Below are positions 51,140 to 61,084 of a DNA stretch of 64,000 nucleotides, one piece after another. The DNA lies in NCBI GenBank assembly GCA_963920665.1, contig OY987267.1, positions 7,750,001-7,814,000 on the forward strand. Reading direction: 5' to 3'. Each line of letters opens with the position of its first letter. The stretch's first letter is position 1. Source of the DNA: Straminergon stramineum. Lineage: Eukaryota; Streptophyta; Bryopsida; Hypnales; Calliergonaceae. The notes beneath the pieces were generated by a model. That model had not been told where the DNA came from. It ran no database searches and saw nothing but the letters and a program-made list of their open reading frames with translations. A program made the translations under genes and the position numbers.

Positions 51140-53106
51140 TTACCCCCTAAAGTTCCTTGACTATGTTTCACCAAAAAAACACTCAAAATGGATTTTTTTG
51201 ATGGCAAAGGTTCCCTAAAAATGAAAAATGAAAAATTGTTGCATCTAACTGTAAGATCTCGTGTAAGACTACTTCATTATATTGTAGTAGAAAATGGGAG
51301 GTTTTGACTACACAAATTGTGAAATTATAGTATTTAAAGTTAAAAAAAATGTTTTTGGGGGGCATCCAAATTTTGGGCAGCTTTGATTTGGGGAGGCTTT
51401 TGGACAAGTTGATTTCACTTTTTTGCTGGACTTTTGCAATAAAGTCTGGCACATGTTCAAAAGAATTATAATATTTTAAATTAGGGAACATGTACCAAAA
51501 AATTCTAATATGGAACTAGCTTCAAAAAATGTCTCATATAAAGCACTTTTTTCAACAATTTATGGCTTGCACATACAATGAGTTATTCAAAATTTGAACA
51601 ATTGAGTTCTAGATTTCAACCAGCTCTAGAGGAGGAAAAAATAAAAATAAAAATCACACAAAATCTCAAACTTCCACAAGCTTGATCAATTTGTATCCAA
51701 GCTGAAGTGAAAGGGCAGTTGGGCATATTGGGCTTGTGAAGGGAGGAGGCTGGGTCAGGGTTAGTGAATCCCAACTCATCATCAAAACTCACTATCACTA
51801 CATCACATTCCCTTTGTTTTGAAGATTTTACTCTTTCACTAAATTTCAAAGATGTTCATTGCTCAATGGGGTAGAATGTTGAGTATTCAACAATAAATGT
51901 TGAGACTCTATCTCCAATTACTTGAAGGTCAATATGCTTGCACATAACTGTGGAGAGTAGAGAAGATCTTTATACAAGTGGGGTAGTAAGAGGTCAAACA
52001 AACCATGTGGGATATGTAAATTAGAATTACTAAGAAATCAACTCATGTCAAAGTTAAGTAAAAAGTAGGAATTATGTTCAAAGTAGAATTTCAGACCTCA
52101 TTTTGGCATAGTAGAATAATTTATTTAAAAAAATTTTGAACTAAAAAAAATTAGGAAATCAAGCTAAGTTTCATCTCCAAAAAACCCTTTGGGATTTAGA
52201 GTCTCTAATCAAAAGTTATGGACAAATTTTAGAGAGGGGTTGGAAAGGACATTTTCATTAATATTTTGAAACATCCTCTCTGAATTTTGTCCATAACTTT
52301 TTTTTGGAGGCTCAAAATCACAAACGGGTTTTTGAAAATGAAACTTAGCTTTCTTTACCAACTTTTTTAGTTCAAATTTTTTTGAAATAAGTTATTCTAC
52401 TATAGCAAAATGAGGTCTGAAATTATACTTTGAACATAATTCCTATGTTTTGACAATGAGCGGTCAAACTCTCATCTTCAAATTGTCCCATATCCTTTGA
52501 GAATTCACAATGGACAATGGATTTGATTATAAAACCAACCTCTCCACTCTCTATCCTACAACATTTCAAATAACTAATTGATTCTACTAACAATCAATTT
52601 TTGGTAGATGGTTGTTGGTCAAACAACATTCGTTATTGATTCAATTGGTCTTGTGGACGTTTTTGTTTCTATTTCAATTTGTAATTAGGAGTAACCTCTC
52701 TATTAGGATGAAGGAAGTTATAGAGAATCTACCTCCCTGCCACCACCTCCTTCTACATTGGGTGAAATTTATTAATTCAGGGAATGTCAAAGAAGTACCC
52801 CGGTCTGAACCTAGGTGAAAGGCTGCCCCAGACTCTGCCCAAGTTCCTTTGGGCATTCCCAAGCAAATTTCCCTATAGTGTTAATTATCTTGCCCATGTT
52901 GCCCCCCGTCTATGAAAAATGACATTTTGCCCCATAACTATTCATAGGCACATTTGATTGTAATTTATTTTTGTGGAGTGGCAAGGTACTCTTCGACCCC
53001 ACATCCAAAAAAAGTTTCAAAAAATATAGTGAATTTTTTTGTTCATAGTGAGTTGCCCATAATCGCTATGTTGCCAAAAAATACAACTTGGTCCTTTAGG
53101 GGTTAA
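51140..53106. mobile_element. TTAA-type transposon, 1967 bp, containing insertions
   Basis: The left end is TTACCCCCTAAAGTTCCTTG (one mutation in TTAA) and the right end TTGGTCCTTTAGGGGTTAA. The termini belong to the 931-bp family, but the interior has about 1 kb of extra sequence, including the hairpin at 52068-52443. It may be two fused or nested copies. Confidence 0.65.
52068..52443. repeat. Long inverted repeat (376-bp hairpin)
   Basis: The left arm (52068-52241) and right arm (52270-52443) are inverted copies of about 174 bp, by eye 80-90 percent alike, separated by 28 bp. The arms begin with GGAATTATGTTCAAAGTA. A transcript of either strand would form a long double-stranded stem, like a foldback transposon or a small-RNA-producing hairpin. 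It has no coding capacity. Confidence 0.85.
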
Positions 53107-54545
53107 ATCAATTGCTATACCAATGAATATTTTTCAATAAAATTTGAAACCAAAAAATAAAAAATAATTTTAATATTGATTATAAATTGAAGATTCTTTG
53201 TAACTTCTGCAAGAATTATCTTTTCAAGGTAAAAATATGAAATTTTAACCATGGTGATATTCTAAGATTTTTCTTATACTTATCGATTTGAAATATTTTT
53301 GAAGGGTCATTTTTCAAATTGAAGAAGTTACTTTTTGAAGTCAAACAGATATGTGTCCTTAAAAATTTTAGAATATTTGAAAAGAACAAACTTGAAAATT
53401 TGTATCCTACGTATGTAAAAAATAAATACAAGAATCTACAAACATTTAAATGGCTGAAAAATCCAAGATTCTATGCATTGTGGACTTGATGGCGATCATT
53501 AGTTGATCAAAATTTAAACCATCTAGTCTTTTAGAGATTAAATAAACATTACACTTTGTCCAAGGGGTTATTCTACCATATTAACAACAATTATATTATT
53601 TTTGTTGAATTTTCAAAGTTATGACTTACGAGCTTCTGAATTGAATTTGACAAAGGTCTATAGAGATTTTTCACATTTGATTGTATTAATTATTTCTAAA
53701 ATTCATGCCTAACATCTTTTTTCACAATACAAACTTCAGAAAGTCCTAAATAATATTCCCTCTGTCTAAAAATGATCTTTATATTGGACAAAATGTTCTA
53801 GACTAAGGCTAAAACTAATATTTTAAAACATGTTTTGTATTGTAAGTAGAGTCCGGTACACTTCTAGCATCCTAGATACTTTGAGCTAGAGCCCTTTTCA
53901 AAGTCCGACTTTTAAGTATTGAAAAATAGAATACTCAGGGTATTTTCAACTTCATTATTGAACGAGGCCATCATTTTGTAGGCAATTAGTATGTTCTTAA
54001 GATCATGTGTAAACCTCTATTCCACCTCCTAGAGCTTCATTTCTTTGAATCATGCAACAATCAAAGAGATGCAAAAATTTAAGAACGAATAGTATTGATT
54101 GACCCCTTCATTCATTTTGTTTGTCTTTCAATTGATGATTGCATGGATGGAGGGGAAACTATTGCTCTCAATTGTTTTGTTGGCCCCAAAATAGCAATCA
54201 AAAGCCAAAGTTGACCAATTTGCAATGTCACAAAGGGAAAATGGAAGATCATTTTCAGACAAAAAATTCAGGCCAACACAAAGATCATTTGGGGACAAAG
54301 GTAGTAATGTCTATAATTTGGTTGTCAATATTGACATGAATATGGAGAAGTAGCTCCAAATTGTACATAGAGATCAACAAATCACAAAAAACAATAGCCA
54401 TGACACTTATGGAGGACATTGGATGCTTATAAAGGGCTTGAAAATTTGGGTCGTAGGCAAGTATTTTCTTGAATAAAGTTATTTCAAATTTCAGTACTTA
54501 TTATAGCTTTTTCACATTTTGGGCAACTTTCTACCTAATAATTAA
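53107..54545. other. AT-rich spacer with an orphan transposon end
   Basis: At 53526-53541 a right-type TTAA end (GTCTTTTAGAGATTAA) appears without a clear partner. A Stowaway-like end lies near 53757. No gene is seen. Confidence 0.5.
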
Positions 54546-56553
54546 TTAACCCCTAAAGGTCCAAGGGTTTTTTGGAAGAAGAAAAGTTCATAATGGCCAA
54601 TTTTTGATGCATTGCCCAAAATCAAAAATTAATTTTTTAAAAAGATTCCAACCATACAAAAGTGTATTAAACAAGTAAGGCAATATGTGAAAAAAATGTA
54701 GAGTATTTGACCATGTGGATTGAAATATTATAATGTTTGAAGTGAGAAAAAAAACTTTTTTTCATTCATGCAAAACACAGTAAGCAAATTTTGAGTCCTC
54801 TTGGAGTAAAATTTTTGCTCTTGAAAAATGAGGGTTTTGACCATTTATAAGTATGTGATGTTAGGTTCACTTACCAAAAAATTCAAAAGCAAATATGTAA
54901 TCTAGCTTACTTGATCTAAATCACCCTACAAGGCAAGGAGGTTAAGTAAATTGGCAATACACTAGTCATTTTTTGATGATTTCTTGGGCAACATGTGAAG
55001 AAATTTTTAATTTGAAATCCAAATAGTGAAAACTTAGAGACAAACATTTGGAATATGTCGAAAAAATTTCAAGGACTTTGACTTCATAGATTGCAAGATA
55101 ATAGGGCTTGAAGTTAGAAGAAAAAGTGTTTTTTTTTTTTTTTTCTGGAAACCACCTCTACATAGCTAAGAAAAGTTTGACTCCCCTTTGAATGTGATTT
55201 GAGAACTAAATTTTTTTTTCTGGGGGCAATTGTATGGCATATTTTATTAGTTACATACCTGTCAAATTTCAAAGGTTGATGAGCATTTTGGCTAAAGATG
55301 CCCAAATTGCCTAGGAATACAAAAAAATTTAGGGCAACATAACTTTTGATATAGAAAATTGATTGGATGAAAAATTGTATTTCTAGTAAGGGGGTACATG
55401 TTCACATCTTGTATCAAAATTTTGTATACATCTAACTAAAATTTACTTCATAGGTACCTACACAAATTCTCAATTGTCATTTCAACAAACAATTGGCTTT
55501 AGTGTTTAAAGTGCTAATAATAGTTAGACAATCCAAAAAATAATACATGAAAATGAAACAATTTTAAAATAGAATTAAAATTTTGAACAATTTTGAATGG
55601 TTGTGTCTACTTTCATCCAAAGTGTATTAGAAGAGAATGAGCTTCTATAGAAGCTTGCGAGTTCCCACAAGTTCTTTGGACTGTGGGAACTCGGCCACAA
55701 CAACTCACTGACATGGTAAGATGATGACCATGTCAAATAATAAGAAGAAAAATATTTTTTAAAATATTTTTGGAATAAGAAATATTTTTTCAATTTTCAA
55801 TTTTTCAAATAATTTTTTCAATTTTCAATCAAATTTTCAAATTTTCAATTAATTTTTTTCATTTTCAATTTTTTAATAAGTTTTTAATAGTTTTAAATTC
55901 TAGCCAACCTTGGCTAGTTCTTAGCTTAGGGAACTAGCCTAAAATGGGCTTCTAAGGCAACTAAATTCCAATCATGACTTCCAAATTTTTTGACCAATGC
56001 TTATCAAGGTGATTTGAAATGCCAAGATATAGTGAGTTACTAATATTGCACCAACTTTAGAACACAAGTGAGATGCTCATTTATTAGATTACAATACATG
56101 TGAGTTTAATTTCTATGAATTAGGCAATCCTTTAATATATAAAAAATCCAAAATTGTACACATATTAGGAAATAAGATTTTTTTGCACAATCATAGGAAA
56201 TTAAATACTTGTGTAAATTACATATTTCAAAAATCTTTAGGGTTTAAGATTGAAAAACTCACAATCAAATATCTCCTTTTGCCCCCAAGAGACTAAGACT
56301 CATTTAAGACAAAATCAACTACTATCTTTTAGGGCAATGGAAAAAAATGCAATAAGAAAAATTCAACCATATGAATTTCAAAAACCCTGATTGTACAAAT
56401 TGAAAGATTACAACATTTGAAATTAGAAGGGGATACATGTTCACACCTTTGCATGAAAATTTTGTGAACATTCGACCCAAATTGTCTTCATGTGCAAGTA
56501 CCTGAGATTTCTTACAAATGTTGAACAATCACTTGGTCCTATACAGGGGTTGA
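54546..56553. mobile_element. Decayed compound of TTAA elements
   Basis: Starts with a clear left end, TTAACCCCTAAAGGTCC, and finishes with a mutated right end (GGTCCTATACAGGGGTTGA). Two separate diverged copies of the right-end region of the 21138 family are present, at about 55380-55480 and 56430-56553. The segment is therefore probably two or more old elements with unrelated AT-rich DNA between them. Confidence 0.5.
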
Positions 56554-56660
56554 TTTTATCACAAAAATAGGAATTTACATGTTGGTTAGATAATTATATA
56601 GAATCTGAAATTTTGCAACCTCCGGAATAGTTTTTGAAACTTTCAATTTTCCCACTCCTA

Positions 56661-57078
56661 AGGTAGACCAGCCCATTTCTACTAGCTTCCTATAACCACC
56701 ATCCTATTTTGGGCCCCATCTCCACCATAAAACTCACCCAAATCCATATGCTTCTCTAACAATTTTAGTGGATTAATTCCAACTTGGGTAATGTGTCAAT
56801 CCTTAATTGGTGGATACTCAAGTGCTAATAAGTATATGGAATGGCGGTTATAGGTTTAGGATAGGACGTTTATGACTCTAATCTAGTGGCAATTTTGTAA
56901 TTTCAGGGCAGACCACTTCAAAAATTCATAGAAATTACAATTTTAATTGGAAAATTGTAATTCCACTTGGATTTGACTCATGAAACATGTGCACACCTCT
57001 GAAAAATATGTGCCCCTCCTGAAATTGGTCCTAATATACTTAGATTGCAAATCAAGGTGGTAATAGGTTGGTCTACTT
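56661..57078. mobile_element. TA-flanked MITE, AGGTAGACC ends (copy 1)
   Basis: The left end AGGTAGACCAGCCCATTT pairs with an inverted right end (AAGTAGACCAACCTATTA), with TA on both sides. It is 418 bp. The interior is homologous to the element at 58563-59008 (shared: ATTGGTGGATACTCAAGT-like and ATTTTGTAATTTCA stretches). Non-coding. Confidence 0.78.
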
Positions 57079-57338
57079 TACTAGTGACTCAATTCTATTA
57101 GACTCTACTGACAGCAATTGCTTTCATTGGTGCAGATAAGTTAGAGTTGGATTTGCCCAGCAGAATCAGCTAAGTTACCGCATGCACAAGCATATCCTAC
57201 AATGACAAAGAACCCAAATTAAAGGGGTCACAATATTCCATCCCTGGACAGTGCAGCACACTGACGCCTTCAGTCGTGTGGGAGAGGAGATTTCCGCCAT
57301 CCTCATTACTGCTTGCATGGCTTATTGCATTATCTAAC
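57079..57338. other. Spacer
   Basis: A short stretch of balanced composition between transposons. No gene is seen. Confidence 0.4.
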
Positions 57339-57800
57339 TTAACCCTTGAAAGGCCCTTGGGCTCCCTCTATACGAACTGTAACATATTTCACTTTATAAC
57401 TCTCCAATTGTGGTTTAACCCTTAAACGCCTATGCAGACATTTGGTGTCCGATGGATGACAAGGAATTCTCCTATGTAGGACAAAAGTGCAACTATTCAT
57501 CCTCGGAATTAGGGGTGGAAAGGGAAGATCTTCTACATTAGTTTGACCTCCAATGGATATTTTTGATTTTTATAAAGTAGATGATGTCACATGGTTCCAA
57601 AAGCCATGATTTTCATGGTCATTAGTCTTTCCCCTAAGGGTTAATAGATGAGTTATGATACATTTTTACTTACATACTATCATGATCATGAATTTAATTT
57701 GTACTGAAAAGTATTTGGTCAATGTTTCCTTGATCAAATACCACCAAATATATAATATACTATACAACTGCAAAGGGTTTTCAGGTCCTTCTAGGGTTAA
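57339..57800. mobile_element. TTAA-bounded element carrying a nested one
   Basis: The left end is TTAACCCTTGAAAGGCCC and the right end CCTTCTAGGGTTAA. It is the same family as 57822-58051, but with a 230-bp element inserted at an internal TTAA (57415-57644). Without the insertion it is about 236 bp. Non-coding. Confidence 0.83.
57415..57644. mobile_element. Nested TTAA-bounded element, 230 bp
   Basis: The left end is TTAACCCTTAAACGCC and the right end CCCTAAGGGTTAA. The sister copy of the host element is uninterrupted here and carries a single TTAA (in TGTGGTTTAATACATGAATT), whereas this site has a TTAA at each end of the insertion. This is direct evidence for a 4-bp TTAA target duplication. 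Confidence 0.88.
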
Positions 57801-57821
57801 TTGCATATTAATCAATCGAGT

Positions 57822-58051
57822 TTAATGCTTGAAAGGTGCTTGGGGTCCCTCTGTGCAACCCATATTTTGCTGTATACCTCTTCACTTGTGGTTTAATACA
57901 TGAATTATAATACATCTTTATTTACATACTATCACGATCATTAATTTACATTGTACAAAAAAGTATTTGGTCAATGTTTTGTGATCAAATACCACCAAAT
58001 TCATAGTATACTAAATGGTTGCAAAGGGCTTTCAAGCTCTTCTAGGATTAA
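57822..58051. mobile_element. TTAA-bounded element, empty-site copy
   Basis: A 230-bp element homologous to 57339-57800 (shared stretches: TTTGGTCAATGTTT, GATCAAATACCACCAAAT, ACATACTATCA). It begins TTAATGCTTGAAAGGTGC and ends CTCTTCTAGGATTAA. It retains the uninterrupted version of the site filled in the neighbouring copy. Confidence 0.83.
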
Positions 58052-58104
58052 CTTTCAAAATCATTAGGCAGAGATGGAACTCCAACTTAGTTGCCGTAAA
58101 TTTA

Positions 58105-58459
58105 GGGCCACTTTGCACCTAGAGGTTGGCCCAATTTGTTGTGCAAGATGCCCCAAATCCTTTCTTGGGATTGGAAAAAAGGTTGAAATTGGTTTGAACC
58201 CCTTTAAATCTAGAGGATAGGTTAATTTGGTGGAATGATTTTTTTATTCAAAGAAGACATGATCTAACATAGCCCAAGCTCAATGAATTGGATGCACCAA
58301 GAATGGAAGGCCAATTCTTGGTCTAAGGGCCACTGTTTGATTTCAATCAAAATAATCTTTTTTAGAAAACATTATTTTTTCAATAAATTAGATTCATTGG
58401 ATTTTGTGCAATTTGCCTCGAGGGGAATTGGCTCAGCCCCTCTAGGTGTAAAGCAACCT
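58105..58459. mobile_element. MITE with GGGCCACTTTGCACCTAGAGG-type ends
   Basis: The left end GGCCACTTTGCACCTAGAGG pairs with an inverted right end (GGTTGCTTTACACCTAGAGG). It is 355 bp and non-coding. A lone right-type end of the same family (CCTCTAGGTGTAAAGTGGCC) occurs near 59102-59122. Confidence 0.65.
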
Positions 58460-58562
58460 TGAAAAGAGAGTGAGAAGGACGAAAATTTTATAGTTTTAAT
58501 TCAATTAGCCCAACTTCTTGGCCTCAAGATTTTTACATATGGGAAAATTAGCCTCTGTTATG

Positions 58563-59008
58563 AGGTAGACCAACCTAATTCCATCCACTATCCAATTCCA
58601 TCCCTTATTTTTGGTCCCAATTATGTCTGTTCAAACATCCAAATTGGGCCAGAATAAAAAATTTCCAAATTCATTCAAGATTATGACAAAATCAATGCAT
58701 TAATGGGCAAAATGGGATAATGTGTCAATGTTTGATTGGTGAGTATTCAAGTACTCTTAGATACATGGAAAGGGGGTTATGAGTTGTTCATGGGATGTTT
58801 ATGATTCCACTCTATCAACAATTTTGTAATTTCAAGGCAAAGCACTTAAGAAATTTATAGAAATTACAATTTAATTGAAAAATTATAATTTTACTTGTGT
58901 TTGATCCATGAAATGAGTACACACCTCTAAAAAATACGTGTGGCATTCTTAAAATTGGCACTAAGATATTTAGATTCCAAAGCAAGGTAATAATAGGCTT
59001 GTCTACCT
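58563..59008. mobile_element. TA-flanked MITE, AGGTAGACC ends (copy 2)
   Basis: The left end AGGTAGACCAACCTAATT pairs with the inverted right end AGGTAGACAAGCCTATTA. The right flank is TA; the left flank is mutated to TG. It is 446 bp and homologous to 56661-57078. Confidence 0.75.
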
Positions 59009-59187
59009 TAGTAATCTTATTCTAATGAGTAGTTGAGGATGGCCTTAAGCCTAAAAAGAGCTAAAATTTTGTGCAATCAGATTGAAGGAAAATTGGCTTG
59101 GCCTCTAGGTGTAAAGTGGCCCTATAGGCTCATTCACATTGGGTTCCATTCCTAGTCACAACTATAAGAATAATATTAACAATACAT

Positions 59188-59398
59188 GTACTACAAGAGA
59201 AAGGGGTGTTCTAAATATAGTCCAAGTAGTATAGTCCTTAGAGAAGTGCCCTAAATAGAGGTATTTTGAGTAAAATTTATACTTGAAATATTTTTTTTTT
59301 TTGTCAAATTTTACTACAAATATCCCTTATAGGTCATTACTTATAGGCTTATACTACTGGGACTATACTTATAACATCCATTTCTCTTCTAGTGATAC
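59188..59398. mobile_element. CACTA-like foldback element, about 210 bp
   Basis: The arms are inverted copies over about 90 bp. The left starts TACTACAAGAGAAAGGGG and the right, read inverted, CACTAGAAGAGAAATGG. The ends resemble the CACTACAAGAAA terminus of plant CACTA (EnSpm) elements. The spacer is a poly-T tract. No clear 3-bp target duplication is seen. Confidence 0.6.
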
Positions 59399-60356
59399 TT
59401 CATTGAAGAGGGAGGCTCTATAACTAAACTATTACAAGAAGACTAAATAGTCATGCATATAAAATGTTGTGAGGGAGGTTAGTGGCAAGAGTGGAGGTAA
59501 AATGTGTATTGAGAGAAATGATAAGAGTTTGAGGTTGGTATCTATTGTTTAGGAGTGGAATTTTGGAAGGTTTAGAGGTGGTTGGTTGTTTTCTACTCAA
59601 TGTTTATTGAGTTGAATGTATCAGAGGAATATTTGCTAGCATTGTTGTTGATGGTAAAGAAGGTTTTTTAACAACTGTTTTTTGGTAAGTTGAAAGTGTT
59701 TTGTAAGTTGTGTGGTGTTGAATTGTGTATTGTTCTACGAGCCCTAGCAAATAGGACAAGGAGAAGGTGTGTGTTCAATCCCAATGCCTAAGTGTTTTGG
59801 ATGAGGGATTTGCTTTTCAGATGTTTTATGTTAGTGGAATTTAAGGGGAAACAATCATTATAGTATGTGAATTCTATCAATTGTAGTGTATGGGCTTGTG
59901 ATGGGAAGTTGGATGTATGTAATACACATGCATAGGATTTCAAGGTAGAGTCAAGCATCGAAATAGCAAGGAAGGGAGGTAGACAAGGGTATAGACATAT
60001 GAAATGGGGTACCATGTGATTAGGAGGTTGATTTTTGAAATGTCCAGCATTCATTAACATATAGGAGTAAGAAGTAGGATGTGGGAAATAATAGTTTTTG
60101 AATTTCTTGAACTACTTTGTTGTAATATTGTATGCATCATGCTAGCTTGGATATGAAGTTTTGCACAACATAGAAAATCGTGGAGCCATTTGTTAGTTTT
60201 GTTAAGATTTAAAAACGGGCATGCAATTGAAGGATATCGTGTGGGCCCAAAAAGGTGTTGTCTAGTGAATCCCATATATTAGATATATCTGAATTTAAGA
60301 GGTTGTTTGATTTGAGAGTCAATAATGGTGAGATTGTTCCAATTTTTTTTTGAAAT
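59399..60356 (-). pseudogene. Possible 3' remains of a non-LTR retrotransposon
   Basis: On the minus strand at about 60054-60275, short open stretches include CPFLNLNKTNKWLHDFLCC. This recalls the Cys/His-rich segment found after RNase H in some plant LINE-type elements. Frames are broken and no polymerase motif is readable. The call depends mainly on its position downstream of the clearer RNase H-like remains at 60870-61084. Confidence 0.3.
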
Positions 60357-60716
60357 AGGAGGTGACCCATTTCCGATCACCCCCCATTTCCACCATGTAG
60401 ATTATTTTCTTTCCTTTTAGATAGTGATGAGTAGTGATTCATTATGGCATAATTTCCAATGTAGTGGTGGCACATTATGATTGGCTACAAGACTCTCAAT
60501 ACTACAACCGGCCCTTGTTTAGAGATAGAAAGACCTATATGACCAATATCGGTCGAATAGAATCTTGAGCTAGAAAATGCATGGTAATTATATTTTGCAA
60601 AATAAAATTTTGGAAAATTATAGAATCCTTCCAAACCCTATATATATGTACATGGGAAATTTTCCAAACTCGAGAAACCATGCTCTATGTATGCGTAATT
60701 GCTTAAGTAGTTGTGG
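60357..60716. mobile_element. Eroded copy of the 854-1212 MITE
   Basis: Starts AGGAGGTGACCCATTTCCGA, matching the left end of the first copy (AGGTAGCCAACCCATTTCTGA) with changes. Interior stretches match (TTTTCTTTCC, ACTCTCAATA, AATTGCTTAAGTAGTTG). The right inverted end is missing. Confidence 0.65.
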
Positions 60717-60869
60717 ATGAAAGAGATCATTATTGTTACATTTATTAATGCTATAGAAAGAATCAACAATGAGTAAATTTCTTTGATTAGTAATGAGCCA
60801 TAGGTGGGGTTCCAAGGATTTGATGGGTCTTTTATAGGATTCAGTGTTGAGATAGCTTCTAGGATGTTT

Positions 60870-61084
60870 GTGGAAGAAATATGGTTGTTGTAGGCAAATT
60901 CTTAATCTTGGGAAGGTGGTATATCAAGTAATGTAGTTCCAAATTTAGCTAGTTTATTTGTGTGTTTGTTACCCTCAATGTATACTTTTTATATTGTGGC
61001 CGAGGATGTGTATTGTCTAAGTAGGTTTTGTATATTTGGTTACAAGTTTTTTGTCAAGGTGATTATGGAGTTAATATAGTTAGC
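60870..61084 (-). pseudogene. RNase H-like remains, C-terminal part (retrotransposon)
   Basis: On the minus strand, just downstream of the TTAA insertion, the translation reads LHNHLDKKLV, then HILGHNIK, then, after a frame change, VYIEGNKHTNKLAKFG. This matches the RNase H type I pattern of retroelements (His, then GN..AD.LAK.G). Several stops and at least one frameshift make it a dead copy. The N-terminal part lies at 63415-63560, on the far side of the inserted element. Confidence 0.55.
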
